Notes under the pieces: model-generated | The model's input: the letters and a program-made list of their open reading frames with translations, nothing else | Told to the model about the DNA's origin: nothing | The model's database searches: none | Program-made: the position numbers and the translations under genes | In this document: one piece after another, positions 27,418 to 35,645 of the stretch | Layout: each line of letters begins with the position of its first letter | Position numbering within the stretch: the first letter of the stretch is position 1 | Source: Pyxidicoccus parkwaysis | Lineage (GTDB): Bacteria; Myxococcota; Myxococcia; Myxococcales; Myxococcaceae | NCBI RefSeq assembly: GCF_017301735.1 | Contig: NZ_CP071090.1 | Span: 8,050,001-8,114,000, forward strand | Direction of reading: 5' to 3' | DNA length: 64,000 bases

Positions 27418-27983
27418 TTGTCCTCATCGACAACTTCGACTCCTTCACCTTCAACCTCGTGCAGGCGCTCGGCGCGCTGGGGGCGGAACTGAAGGTGGTG
27501 CGCAACGACGCCGTCACCGTCGAGCAGGTGGCCGCGCTCCAGCCGAGCCACATCGTCATCTCGCCCGGCCCCTGCACTCCCGCGGAGGCAGGTGTGTCGC
27601 TGGACGTCATCCGTGCCTTCGGTGGGAAGGTGCCATTGCTCGGCGTGTGCCTGGGGCACCAGTGCCTGGGCCAGGTCTTCGGCGCGAAGGTGGTGCGCGC
27701 GCCGGTGCCCGTGCACGGGAAGACGGCGGAGGTGGAGCACGGTGGCCAGGGTGTGTTCCGAGGATTGCCCTCGCCCTTCACCGCCGCGCGCTACCACTCG
27801 CTCGTCGTCGCGCGCGAGGAACTGCCCGAGTGCCTGGAAGTGACGGCCTCGCACGACGGGCTCATCATGGGCATGCGGCACCGCGAGCTGCCGCGACTGG
27901 AGGGCGTGCAGTTCCATCCCGAGTCCTTCCTCACGCCTCACGGCCCGAGGCTGCTCGCCAACTTCCTGGAGTCGGAGCGCTGA
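27414..27983 (+). CDS. pabA: Glutamine amidotransferase component II, PabA/TrpG
   Basis: 189 residues from ATG 27414, overlapping the pabB stop by four bases. Class I glutamine amidotransferase that hydrolyses glutamine and channels ammonia to component I. Visible motifs: [11 protein letters not shown] at the N-terminus, oxyanion-loop SPGPCTP, nucleophile elbow LLGVCLGHQ with the catalytic Cys, [22 protein letters not shown] (PabA-type spacing), RYHSLVV, and the C-terminal [14 protein letters not shown] with His and Glu of the triad. Length is normal for the family. In many bacteria this subunit serves both folate and tryptophan pathways; here it sits between pabB and pabC. Confidence 0.94.
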   Translation: MIVLIDNFDSFTFNLVQALGALGAELKVVRNDAVTVEQVAALQPSHIVISPGPCTPAEAGVSLDVIRAFGGKVPLLGVCLGHQCLGQVFGAKVVRAPVPVHGKTAEVEHGGQGVFRGLPSPFTAARYHSLVVAREELPECLEVTASHDGLIMGMRHRELPRLEGVQFHPESFLTPHGPRLLANFLESER

Positions 27984-28808
27984 ATGTTCTCGACGGTGGC
28001 GGTGGACGGAGAGGTGCGGCGCTGGGAGGACCTGCGCCTGCACGACTTCGCGCAGGGCTTCTTCTTCGGCGCGGGCTTCTTCACCACCTTCCGCATCGAC
28101 GCGGGCGCTCCGCGCTTCCTCGCCCGTCACCTCGCGCGGCTCCGGGCCAGCGTCGCGGCCTTTCCCTCCGCCGTCCGCGCGCCCACACCAGAGCAACTCT
28201 CCGCGACCACGGTGCGCGACACGCTCCACCGCTGCTTGCGCACAGATGCGGCGCTGGGCGCGGGCTTCACCGGCGTGGGCAAGCTGTCCGTGAGCGATGG
28301 ACACGTGCTGCTCACCCTGCGCCCGGCGAGCCCCGAAGCGGAGCGCCATCGCCTCGGAGGCCGCGCCCTGGACGCGGTGGAGCCGGGCGCCTACCGGCGC
28401 GGAGAGCCCACGCTGAACCACAAGGGCCTCTCCTACTTCCGCCAGTACACGCTCATGGAGCGCCTGCCCCTCCTCGGCAACGAGGCCGGCGAGGTCTGCG
28501 AGCTGCCCACCGCCAACCTCTTCTTCCTCCTCGACGGTGCGCTCGTCACGCCGCCGCTGAACGCGCCGTGCCTGCCCGGCATCATCCGCGAGGTGCTGCT
28601 GGAGGCTGGCCAGGTGGACGGGCTCGCCGTGGTGGAGCGTCCGGTGCCTCTCGCACGGCTCGGAGACGCGGCGGCCTGCTTCTTCACCAACGCCGCCGTG
28701 CTCGCCACCGGCGTGCCTCGACTGCTCGGTCGCGAGCTGCCTCGAAGCCTGTCACTCGCCGAGCAGGCCCGTGCCCTCGTCGAGGCGGTGGCACGGCGCG
28801 AGGCCTGA
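27984..28808 (+). CDS. pabC: 4-amino-4-deoxychorismate lyase-like class IV PLP enzyme
   Basis: 274 residues, start directly after the pabA stop (TGAATG). Fold-type IV PLP enzyme expected to release pyruvate from aminodeoxychorismate and yield p-aminobenzoate. Signs: N-terminal FAQGFFFGAGFFTTFR, the LNHKGLSYF segment carrying the likely Schiff-base Lys, GEVCELPTANLFFL (phosphate-cup region; E-x-x-x-x-N) and TPPLNAPCLPGIIRE, which is highly typical of the class IV family. A branched-chain or D-amino acid aminotransferase has the same fold; the pab neighbours decide the call. Confidence 0.85.
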   Translation: MFSTVAVDGEVRRWEDLRLHDFAQGFFFGAGFFTTFRIDAGAPRFLARHLARLRASVAAFPSAVRAPTPEQLSATTVRDTLHRCLRTDAALGAGFTGVGKLSVSDGHVLLTLRPASPEAERHRLGGRALDAVEPGAYRRGEPTLNHKGLSYFRQYTLMERLPLLGNEAGEVCELPTANLFFLLDGALVTPPLNAPCLPGIIREVLLEAGQVDGLAVVERPVPLARLGDAAACFFTNAAVLATGVPRLLGRELPRSLSLAEQARALVEAVARREA

Positions 28809-28822
28809 GGCACACTGCGCCC

Positions 28823-29398
28823 ATGAGCCGCTCCCTCGTCATCGTCCACCGCTGGGCGGGTCGTCCCGACACCGACTTCTACCCGTGGCTCGACGAGAAG
28901 GTCCGCCAGCCTCCGACGCGCTTCGACTCCGTCCGCACGCTCGACATGCCGACGCCGGGCACGCCCACCATCGACGGCTGGGTGTCCGCGCTGCGCGACG
29001 CGGTGGGCCCGGTGCCCTCACCATCCACCGTGTTCCTCGGGCACAGCGTGGGGTGTCAGGCGATTCTGCGCTACCTCGCCTCCCTGCCCCCGGGTCACAC
29101 CGTGGAGGGCGCCGTGCTCGTCTCCGCCTGGTTCGAGGTGGACAAGGCGTGGGACTCGCTGCGCCCGTGGCTCGACACGCCCGTGGACTTCGAGCGCGCC
29201 CGCGCCGCGCTCCGCCGCTGCGTCGTGCTGCTGTCCGACAATGACCCGTTCACCTCGGACTGGAAGCGCAACGCACGACTGTGGGAGGAGCGCCTGGGCG
29301 CCGAGGTCGTCATCGTCCCCGGCGGCCGCCACTTCAACAACCCGCGCGAGCCCGCCGTGCTGGAGCTCCTCCAGACGCGCTTCGCCGCACCGGAGTGA
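28823..29398 (+). CDS. RBBP9/YdeN-type serine hydrolase
   Basis: 191 residues from ATG 28823, 14 bases after pabC. Small alpha/beta hydrolase without a lid. The N-terminal strand and loop VIVHRWAGRPDTDFYPWL are typical of the RBBP9/YdeN family; nucleophile elbow GHSVG has Ser75; the acid is likely Asp in LLSDNDPF; the His is in GGRHFN near the C-terminus. Cytosolic, no signal peptide. The substrate is unknown for most of this family. Probably carried on the same transcript as the pab genes but not obviously related to folate synthesis. Confidence 0.88.
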   Translation: MSRSLVIVHRWAGRPDTDFYPWLDEKVRQPPTRFDSVRTLDMPTPGTPTIDGWVSALRDAVGPVPSPSTVFLGHSVGCQAILRYLASLPPGHTVEGAVLVSAWFEVDKAWDSLRPWLDTPVDFERARAALRRCVVLLSDNDPFTSDWKRNARLWEERLGAEVVIVPGGRHFNNPREPAVLELLQTRFAAPE

Positions 29399-29412
29399 AG
29401 CCCGCGCGGGCT
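29399..29412. terminator. GC-rich palindrome between convergent genes
   Basis: Perfect palindrome AGCCCGCGCGGGCT overlapping the end of one gene and adjacent to the convergent partner's stop. It could stop transcription from both sides, but it has no loop and no T-run, so a terminator role is tentative. Confidence 0.3.
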
Positions 29413-30211
29413 ACTCCGGCCTGAACCCGAGCCCCTCCGCCACCTCGTCCTCGCGCAGCATCCGCCACGCGCCCTCCGCTACGTCCAGCACCACGCCGCC
29501 CACCGCCTCGCGGTGCAGCGCGAGCACCGGATGCCCCACGGCGGCCAGCATCCGCTTCACCTGATGATGCCGTCCCTCCGTGAGCGTGAGCTCCACCACG
29601 TCCGGCGCTCTCAACCTCGCGCCCGCGGGCCGCGTGGGCCCATCCTCCAACATCAATCCCTCACGCAGCCGCGCGAGTGCGGCCTCGGCGGGCCGCCCCT
29701 CCACGCGCGCTACGTACCGCTTGGGCACGTGTGTCTCCGGAGACGTCCCGTGCCGCACCAGTCGCTCGTCGTTGGTGAAGAGGAGCAGCCCCGTGGTGTC
29801 CCGGTCCAGCCGCCCCACCGCGAGCCACTCGTAGCCGTGCAGCTCCTCCGGTAGCACCGCGCGCAGGCGCTCGAACACGGTGCCCACGCCCTCCGGGTCC
29901 GAGCCGTGCACCACCGGCCCCGAGGGCTTGTGGAACATCAGCGCCAGGAGTGGCGCCTCCAATTCGCGCACGCGGCCGTCCACGCGCACCACCATGCTGG
30001 GCCGCACCGGCGCGAAGGGCTCGCGCTCCACGCGGCCGTCCACCTCCACGCGGCCGTCTCGGATGGCGGCTTCCGCCTCGGCGCGCGGTAGCACGCCTGC
30101 TCGCCCCAGGGCGCGCGACAGCCAGTCCGCGCGTCCGTCGGGCGGCGCGTCTCCGGGCCCCCGGCGCCGGGCGGCCTCCAGCCACTTCGGGGTGCGCTGC
30201 CTGCGTGCCAT
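29411..30211 (-). CDS. RsuA/RluB-type rRNA pseudouridine synthase
   Basis: 266 residues from ATG 30211; an upstream in-frame extension to 30331 has no coding character. An S4 RNA-binding domain (about 35-90: LSRALGRAGVLPRAEAEAAIRDGRVEVDG pattern) is followed by the pseudouridine synthase domain with catalytic Asp in GRLDRDTTGLLLFTND, the KRYVARV strand, and the TEGRHHQVKRMLAAVGHPV motif typical of the RsuA/RluB/RluE group. It isomerises a uridine in ribosomal RNA; which one cannot be told from sequence alone. The short basic N-terminus (ARRQRTPKWLEAARRR) may add RNA contacts. Convergent with the hydrolase gene, nearly no spacer. Confidence 0.93.
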   Translation of the reverse strand: MARRQRTPKWLEAARRRGPGDAPPDGRADWLSRALGRAGVLPRAEAEAAIRDGRVEVDGRVEREPFAPVRPSMVVRVDGRVRELEAPLLALMFHKPSGPVVHGSDPEGVGTVFERLRAVLPEELHGYEWLAVGRLDRDTTGLLLFTNDERLVRHGTSPETHVPKRYVARVEGRPAEAALARLREGLMLEDGPTRPAGARLRAPDVVELTLTEGRHHQVKRMLAAVGHPVLALHREAVGGVVLDVAEGAWRMLREDEVAEGLGFRPE

Positions 30212-30387
30212 GGCCGCTTCCTCGCATCCCTCATTCCCCACGAGCAAGCACGGCCTCTCTCCCGCCTGCCCACCCTTCGAGAATGCCGCTGCGTCGAGTA
30301 CCTGACGTGTCGTGCCTACCTTCAGGAACAACGGGGCGCCGGGCAGCCCCCTCTCGACAGGTCAACACACGGATTGGAGGACACTGC

Positions 30388-30828
30388 ATGGGCAGCGTAT
30401 TGGAAGGGTCGAACGTTCAGGGCAGCACCTACGCCCAGCGCTCGGCGGATGGGACGGGCATCTCCAGTGACGGGCACTCACCGGGTGGCATCGCGGCGGC
30501 CAGCAAGGAGCAGGTGAAGCAGCTCAGCGGAGCGGCCAGGGGTCGGGTCTACTCGCAGGTGGACGGCCGCAAGGGTGAGCTCGTGAAGGGCATTGACGGC
30601 CTGGTGTCCACGCTGGAGTCGGCGGCGAAGAGCGATGAAGCCGCCATGGTGCGCCCGCTCCTCAATGGCGCGGTGGGCCTGCTGCGCAAGACGTCGGACC
30701 GGCTGGAGAACGAGACCACCGAGGAGCTCCTCGCGGACGTTCAGGAGCAGGTGCGCCAGCGGCCGGGCCTGTTCATCGCCAGCTGCGTGGCCGTGGGCTT
30801 CGCGCTCGGCCGGTTCCTCAAGGTCTGA
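30388..30828 (+). CDS. Small YqjD/ElaB-like membrane-anchored protein
   Basis: 146 residues from ATG 30388, with GGAGG eight bases upstream. A hydrophilic helical body (about 38-120; SKEQVKQLSGAARGR and repeated Glu/Lys heptads) is followed by a C-terminal hydrophobic helix PGLFIASCVAVGFALGRFL. This is the architecture of the YqjD/ElaB/DUF883 group, inner-membrane proteins that in E. coli associate with ribosomes in stationary phase. Homology is inferred from architecture and neighbours, not strong sequence motifs. First gene of a three-gene unit with a YqjE-like holin-family protein and a long helical protein. Confidence 0.75.
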   Translation: MGSVLEGSNVQGSTYAQRSADGTGISSDGHSPGGIAAASKEQVKQLSGAARGRVYSQVDGRKGELVKGIDGLVSTLESAAKSDEAAMVRPLLNGAVGLLRKTSDRLENETTEELLADVQEQVRQRPGLFIASCVAVGFALGRFLKV

Positions 30829-30842
30829 CGGAGGGCACGCGG

Positions 30843-31319
30843 ATGGAACCCACGACTCCACGCCATGACGGAGCCGGCTACGAGACACGCGACTTCTCTT
30901 CCGAGAGTGCTTTCGGGAGCCGCGGTTTCGGGGAGCTGTTCTCCGAGTTCATGGAGCAGGCGCGCCGCCTGGTGCGCGCCGAGGTGAGCCTGGCGCGCAC
31001 GGAGTTGCGCGACGAGGTGAAGAAGGTGTCGGCCAGCGCGAAGCTGATGGCGGCCGGCGGCGTGGTGCTGCTCCTCGGTGCGATGACCTTCGTCGCGTTC
31101 GTGGTGGCGGCACTGGCAACGGTGATTCCCACGTGGGCCTCGGCCCTCATCGTGGCGGTGCTGCTGCTGGCGGTGGGTGGCGCGGTCGCCTGGATGGGCC
31201 TTGGAAGGCTGAAGCAGGTCCACGGACCTCAACGGACGATTCAAACCCTCAAGGAGGATGGGCAATGGGCGAACAGGACCGCGCACTCCATGAAATCGCA
31301 GATGCACGGGCACGCCTGA
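30843..31319 (+). CDS. Phage-holin-superfamily (YqjE/DUF1469-like) membrane protein
   Basis: 158 residues from ATG 30843, 14 bases after the previous gene. The amphipathic N-terminal helix FSEFMEQARRLVRAEVSLARTELRDEVKK is the signature of the Phage_holin_3_6/YqjE family, followed by two transmembrane helices (~66-90 and 95-118) and a short charged tail. Despite the family name these chromosomal members are envelope-stress-associated inner-membrane proteins, not lysis holins. Its 3' end overlaps the next gene by 55 bases. Order YqjD-like, YqjE-like, helical protein matches the enterobacterial yqjD-yqjE-yqjK arrangement. Confidence 0.85.
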   Translation: MEPTTPRHDGAGYETRDFSSESAFGSRGFGELFSEFMEQARRLVRAEVSLARTELRDEVKKVSASAKLMAAGGVVLLLGAMTFVAFVVAALATVIPTWASALIVAVLLLAVGGAVAWMGLGRLKQVHGPQRTIQTLKEDGQWANRTAHSMKSQMHGHA

Positions 31320-32488
31320 GCGAGCTGGCCGACGAGCTGGCCCGCCGGGCCGAGCCGGAGCACCTGAAGGCCCTGGCCCACGAGAAGGCCGAGGAGCTGA
31401 AGGTGAAGGCGAAGGAGTTCGCCGTCGAGAAGAAGGACGAGCTCAAACAGCACGCCAGGGATATCGCCGTGGAGAAGGCCACGGAACTCAAGACACACGC
31501 CAAGGAGACGGTGATGCAGAGGACGACGGAGCTGAGAGAACGTGCCGACACCCCCAGGGGGTGGAGCCTGCTGGGGGCGCTCATCGGCGCTGGCGTGGGC
31601 TCGGCCCTGATGCGCAAGGCCTTCACCCGGCGCGAGGAGTACCGGTACGACACGTACCGGGACCGCCGCTGGCGCGACGAGGACCGCCTGCGCTACGAGC
31701 GGCTGCGCGCGAGCCACGCGTATGGCTACGGCGATGAGGATGAGCGCTTCGCCGCCGCCGCCGAGCGCACCGACATCGGCGGTTACGGCGCGGGCGTCAG
31801 CTACGGCGAGGTGGGCGGCCAGGGTGTGGCCTCCGGCGGAGAAATCGACACCGGCGACCTGAAGGCGAAGGCCTCCGAGACGGTGGACACCCTGAAGGAG
31901 CGGGCGTCCGAGGCGGCGGCCACCGTGAAGGAGCGCGCCGTCGACGTGAAGGAGCGCGCGGCGGACAAGGCCTCCGAGATGCGTGGGCGCGCCGCGGGCG
32001 CGATGGACAACCTTCGCGAGCGGGCCTCGCACCTGCGCGAGCGCATCCCCTCGCGCGACGAGGTGCAGGGCCGCACCTCCGACTGGTTCACCCGCACCCT
32101 GGACGAGCAGCCCCTGTTCCTGGCGCTGGGCGGCATCGCCCTGGGCATGCTGGCCTCCACGCTCATCCCCGTGTCGAACCGGGAGCGCCGCCTCATCGAG
32201 CCGGCCAGGCGCCGCGCCGAGGAGGAGATTTCGCACCTGGGCGACCAGCTCAACCAGCGGCTCCGCGGCCACGCGGAGGAGTCGTCCAGGGACGAGAGTC
32301 GCCAGGAGGTCTCCGACTCCGGCATGGCCTCGACGCCGTCCAGCGCCTCCGGCCTGGGCTCCATGAGCACCTCGGGAGCGAGCGTGGCGGGCACGGAGGA
32401 CAGCGCGGACGCGCTCGCCTCGTCGCCCACGGGCTCATCGCGCATCCCTCCGCTGCCGCCGCTGGACGACATCACGAAGGTGCACTGA
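31265..32488 (+). CDS. DUF3618-like helical envelope protein with long Lys/Glu repeats
   Basis: 407 residues from ATG 31265, preceded by AAGGAGG (31251-31257) inside the previous gene. The N-terminus IADARARLSELADELARRA resembles DUF3618. It contains two stretches of apolipoprotein/LEA-like 11-residue amphipathic repeats rich in Ala, Lys and Glu (AHEKAEELKVKAKE..., and SETVDTLKERASEAAATVKERAVDVKERA), a short glycine-rich hydrophobic segment LLGALIGAGVGSALM (about 102-117), a Tyr/Arg/Asp-rich region, and a second hydrophobic segment LFLALGGIALGMLASTLIP near 285-303. The tail is Ser-rich. LEA-like repeats suggest membrane or desiccation stabilisation. Third gene of the envelope trio, ending at a strong terminator. 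Confidence 0.82.
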   Translation: MGEQDRALHEIADARARLSELADELARRAEPEHLKALAHEKAEELKVKAKEFAVEKKDELKQHARDIAVEKATELKTHAKETVMQRTTELRERADTPRGWSLLGALIGAGVGSALMRKAFTRREEYRYDTYRDRRWRDEDRLRYERLRASHAYGYGDEDERFAAAAERTDIGGYGAGVSYGEVGGQGVASGGEIDTGDLKAKASETVDTLKERASEAAATVKERAVDVKERAADKASEMRGRAAGAMDNLRERASHLRERIPSRDEVQGRTSDWFTRTLDEQPLFLALGGIALGMLASTLIPVSNRERRLIEPARRRAEEEISHLGDQLNQRLRGHAEESSRDESRQEVSDSGMASTPSSASGLGSMSTSGASVAGTEDSADALASSPTGSSRIPPLPPLDDITKVH

Positions 32489-32519
32489 AAGCCGCGCAAA
32501 ACGTGACGGAGGAGTGACA

Positions 32520-32551
32520 GGGGAGCAGCGGCCGAGGGGCCGTCGCTCCCC
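32520..32551 (+). terminator. Rho-independent terminator of the envelope trio
   Basis: Stem GGGGAGC-AG-CGGCC (32520-32533) pairs with GGCCG-TC-GCTCCCC (32538-32551) around a four-base GAGG loop, with an internal two-base mismatch, followed by TTCCGTTT. It lies 32 bases after the last gene of the trio. Confidence 0.7.
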
Positions 32552-32582
32552 TTCCGTTTGACTTGGACAGGCGGCCTCTGCC

Positions 32583-33839
32583 ATGTGCGCCGCCGTGGCC
32601 GTCCCCTCCGAGCTCTTCGCGTCCCTGTCCCCTCCTCCGCCGGGCGCCGCCGTGGCCTTCACCCTCCGGCTCGCCGAGGCGCTGCACCGCTACGGCACGC
32701 CCTCGCACCGGCTGGAGGGGCTGATGCAGCGCGTGTCCGAGCGGCTGGGACTGGAGGGGCGCTTCTTCTCTACGCCCACCTCGCTCTTCGCGTCCTTCGG
32801 CCCGCCGGAGGCGCTGCGCACCAGCCTCATCCGCGTGGAGCCGGGTGACTTGGATTTGGAGCGGCTGACGCTGCTGGACGTGCTCGCGGACGACGTCATC
32901 CAGGGGCGCCTCACGCCCGCCGAGGGCGCGCGGAAGGTGGAGTCCATCCTCGCGATGCCGGCGCGCTACGGCACCGGGCTCCAGCTCTTCTGCTGGGCGC
33001 TGGCGGGCGGCGCGGCGGGACGGCTCTTCGGCGGCGGCCTGCGTGAGGTGTGCGTGGCCGCGCTGAGCAGCCTCGTCATCGGCACGCTGGGCGAGCTGAC
33101 GCAGCGGCAGCCCAACACCGCGCGCGTGCTGGAGCCGGTGGCCGCCATCCTCTCCTCGGCCTTCGCGGTGCTGGCCGCCAGCTACTTCGGTCCGCTGTCC
33201 GTGCAGGTGGCCACGGTGGCGGGCCTCATCGTCCTGCTGCCGGGGCTGTCGCTGACGGTGGCCATCAATGAGCTGGCCACGCGCCACCTCATCTCCGGCA
33301 CTTCGCGCCTCACCGCGGCGGCGCTGGTGTTCCTGCAGCTCGGCTTCGGTGTCGCGCTGGGGAGCAGGCTCGCGACGATTCTGCCTCCGCCAACCCTGGC
33401 GCCGCTGCCTCCGGCGCTGCCCATGTGGACGCAGGTGGTGGCGCTGGCGCTGTCACCGGTGGCGGTGGGCGTGCTCTTCCGCGCGGGCCCGCGCGACTGG
33501 GGCTGGATTGCGGCCGCGTGCACCTTCGCCTTCGTGGGCTCGCGGCTGGGGGCGCTGCTCCTGGGCGCGCAGCTCGGCGCCTTCGTGGGGGCCCTGCTGC
33601 TGGGAATCGCGAGCAACGCGCTGGCGCGGCTGCGCAACCGGCCCTCCGTCACCACGGTGGTGCCGGGCCTGATGCTGCTGGTGCCCGGCAGCGTGGGCTT
33701 CCGCAGCCTGTCCTCGCTGCTGGAGCGGGACGTGGTGGCCGGCGTGGACACGGCCTTCAACATGCTGATGGTGGCCGTGGCGCTGGCGGCGGGCCTCTTG
33801 TCCGCCAACGCCCTCGTGCCCCCGCGCAAGGTGCTCTGA
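32583..33839 (+). CDS. ThrE-type threonine/serine exporter, single-chain
   Basis: 418 residues. The N-terminal ~125-residue cytosolic domain (FTLRLAEALHRYGTPSHRLE...) plus the adjoining membrane part is the ThrE (PF06738) half with PGLSLTVAINELATRHLISGTSR; the C-terminal half is the ThrE_2 half with the hallmark VPGLMLLVPGSVGFRS. About ten transmembrane helices in total. In Corynebacterium the family exports threonine and serine using the proton gradient. Many bacteria split the two halves over two genes; here they are joined. Follows the terminator of the envelope trio, so probably has its own promoter. Confidence 0.9.
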   Translation: MCAAVAVPSELFASLSPPPPGAAVAFTLRLAEALHRYGTPSHRLEGLMQRVSERLGLEGRFFSTPTSLFASFGPPEALRTSLIRVEPGDLDLERLTLLDVLADDVIQGRLTPAEGARKVESILAMPARYGTGLQLFCWALAGGAAGRLFGGGLREVCVAALSSLVIGTLGELTQRQPNTARVLEPVAAILSSAFAVLAASYFGPLSVQVATVAGLIVLLPGLSLTVAINELATRHLISGTSRLTAAALVFLQLGFGVALGSRLATILPPPTLAPLPPALPMWTQVVALALSPVAVGVLFRAGPRDWGWIAAACTFAFVGSRLGALLLGAQLGAFVGALLLGIASNALARLRNRPSVTTVVPGLMLLVPGSVGFRSLSSLLERDVVAGVDTAFNMLMVAVALAAGLLSANALVPPRKVL

Positions 33840-33843
33840 CGGC

Positions 33844-34260
33844 TCAATGCAGCCGGGTGACGTACACCGCCACCAGCGACAGCAGGAAGTACGCCACCAG
33901 CACCGCGGCGCCCGCGTACTCCTTCGCCATGCGCTGGCCGAAGAAGAGGGCGATGAGCGACACCGCGGACAGGAGCGCGCCCCAGAAGGCCAGCGTCGCG
34001 CTGCCGGTGACGAAGAGGGCCACCAGGCCCGCCGCGCTGAGGGCGCCGGAGGCCAGCTCCAGCAGCGTGATGGTGGCCAGCATCAGCGGCACCACGCTCT
34101 TCAGCGGGCTCTTGGCGAAGTGGCCGGTGAGCCACCCCAGGTTGCCCTTCCAGTCGAACACCTTGTCCAGGCCGGACTGGAGGAAGAGGATGGCGAGGAA
34201 GGCCGAGCAGAGCACCTGCAGCAGCCAGAGGGTGAAGGCGGTCGATTCGAAGGACGGCAT
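33844..34260 (-). CDS. DoxX-like four-helix membrane protein
   Basis: 138 residues from ATG 34260 (a GTG at 34269 is possible). Four hydrophobic helices (about 8-30, 52-75, 78-100, 112-135), with the family-type LFLQSGLDKVFDWKGNLGWL motif after helix 1 and a helix-2 Leu-Glu-Leu-Ala-Ser-Gly. Resembles the DoxX/MauE superfamily of small redox-linked membrane proteins, for which function is generally not established. Convergent with the ThrE-type gene, four bases apart; divergent from the AI-2E-family gene. Confidence 0.75.
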   Translation of the reverse strand: MPSFESTAFTLWLLQVLCSAFLAILFLQSGLDKVFDWKGNLGWLTGHFAKSPLKSVVPLMLATITLLELASGALSAAGLVALFVTGSATLAFWGALLSAVSLIALFFGQRMAKEYAGAAVLVAYFLLSLVAVYVTRLH

Positions 34261-34379
34261 GGCGCGCACACTCTAGCCGCCTGGCGCCCGGGCCCAAGTC
34301 TTCTCGCCAGGAGGGCGTCCGGGCAGGCAGGCGCCCTGCATTCCTGCCCCGCCACCGTGGCGTTCCTACCTTGACGCCC

Positions 34380-35561
34380 ATGGCATCCGAGGTCACCGCT
34401 CGCCGGGTCTTCACCGGCCTCATCCTGCTATCCATCCTCCTGATGGCCCTGGTCATCCGCCCCTTCGCCGAGGCCTTCTTCCTCGCGGCGGTGCTGGCCG
34501 CCACCTTCTATGGGCTGCACAAGCGGCTGACGCGGCGGTTTCGCGGCAGGGCGGCCCTGTCCGCCGGGCTCCTCTGCACGGGCATCCTCCTCGCCCTGCT
34601 CCTGCCCCTGGGCGGACTCACCGCGTTCGTCGTCACCGAGGTGACGGAGGGCGCCCAGTTCGTCACCAAGACGGTGCAGCAGGAGGGCGTCACCGGCCTC
34701 GTGGACCGGCTGCCGTCGCCGGTGCGTGGCACGGTGCAGCGGCTGCTGGAGCGGCTGCCCGTCGAGGAGCAGAACCTGGACCAGACGATTCAGCAGCAGG
34801 TGACCACCCAGGGCGGCACCGCGGCCAAGGCGGTGACGGGGGCGGTGGCGGCCACGGGCTCCATCGTCTTCCAGACGGCGATGATGCTCATCGCCCTCTT
34901 CTTCTTCTTCACCGACGGCAAGCGCCTGGTGGAGTGGATTGAGAGCGTGTCCCCGCTGAAGCGCGGGCAGACGCGCGAAATCATGCGCGAGTTCCGCAAC
35001 GTGTCCGGCGCGGTGCTCCTGTCCTCGGTGGCCACCGCGGGCGTGCAGGCGGTGGCGGCGCTCATCGGCTACTTCATCGCGAAGGTGCCCGCGCCGCTGT
35101 TCTTCGCCGGCCTGACGTTCTTCCTCGCGCTCATCCCCGCGGTGGGCGCGGCCGTCGTCGTGCTCGCCGCGGCGGTGCTGATGTTCTTCAGCGGCCACCC
35201 CTGGGCGGCGCTCTTCCTCGCCATCTGGGGCACGGTGGTGGTGGGCCTGGTGGACAACGTGGTGAAGCCGCTGCTCGCCAGGAAAGGCATGCACCAGCAC
35301 GGGGCCATCGTCTTCTTCGCGCTGCTCGGCGGCCTCGCCGCGTTCGGCACGGTGGGCCTCTTGCTCGGGCCCCTCATCGTCGCCTTCTTCCTCGCGCTGG
35401 TGCGCATCTGGGAGCGCGACTACGGCCGCTCCAGCCCGCGCGCCGGAGACCCGGCCACACCGGGCCCCGGCAGCCAGGGCGAGCGCGGCCCTCCCACCGT
35501 GCGCGCGGACACGGGCGAGCGGGTGCCCCTGTCACCCACTCCGAAGCCCGAGCCGCACTGA
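34380..35561 (+). CDS. AI-2E-family (PerM/TqsA-like) membrane transporter
   Basis: 393 residues from ATG 34380; an in-frame TTG at 34371 is an alternative. About eight transmembrane helices in the characteristic order: a pair at the N-terminus, one more after the first loop, a long cytosolic/periplasmic helical loop (~90-150), then the cluster with FFFFTDGKRLVEWI, ALIPAVGAAVVVLAAAV, VVGLVDNVVKPLLA and the final GPLIVAFFLALVRIW. The DNxxKP motif is diagnostic. Members export autoinducer-2 or act as sodium/proton antiporters; substrate unknown here. The Pro/Gly-rich ~50-residue tail is cytosolic. Confidence 0.9.
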   Translation: MASEVTARRVFTGLILLSILLMALVIRPFAEAFFLAAVLAATFYGLHKRLTRRFRGRAALSAGLLCTGILLALLLPLGGLTAFVVTEVTEGAQFVTKTVQQEGVTGLVDRLPSPVRGTVQRLLERLPVEEQNLDQTIQQQVTTQGGTAAKAVTGAVAATGSIVFQTAMMLIALFFFFTDGKRLVEWIESVSPLKRGQTREIMREFRNVSGAVLLSSVATAGVQAVAALIGYFIAKVPAPLFFAGLTFFLALIPAVGAAVVVLAAAVLMFFSGHPWAALFLAIWGTVVVGLVDNVVKPLLARKGMHQHGAIVFFALLGGLAAFGTVGLLLGPLIVAFFLALVRIWERDYGRSSPRAGDPATPGPGSQGERGPPTVRADTGERVPLSPTPKPEPH

Positions 35562-35587
35562 GCCCCTCGGAAGGCGACGACAGACGA

Positions 35588-35624
35588 CGGCCCCGCCCTC
35601 CGGTACTCACGGGAGGCGGGGCCG
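35588..35624. terminator. Bidirectional terminator hairpin between convergent genes
   Basis: Perfect ten-base stem CGGCCCCGCC (35588-35597) and GGCGGGGCCG (35615-35624) with a 17-base loop, placed between the convergent transporter gene (ends 35561) and lipoprotein gene (ends 35646). No T-run, typical for very GC-rich genomes. Confidence 0.6.
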
Positions 35625-35645
35625 CGGTGCTTGCAGCGTTGTCGC

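Noticed and set aside
30843-31319. Prophage holin
   Set aside because: Holin-family name only: no lysin, capsid or integrase genes nearby, and the neighbours form a chromosomal envelope trio.
34371-35561. Quorum-sensing AI-2 exporter
   Set aside because: The family name is historical; without other evidence the substrate should stay open.
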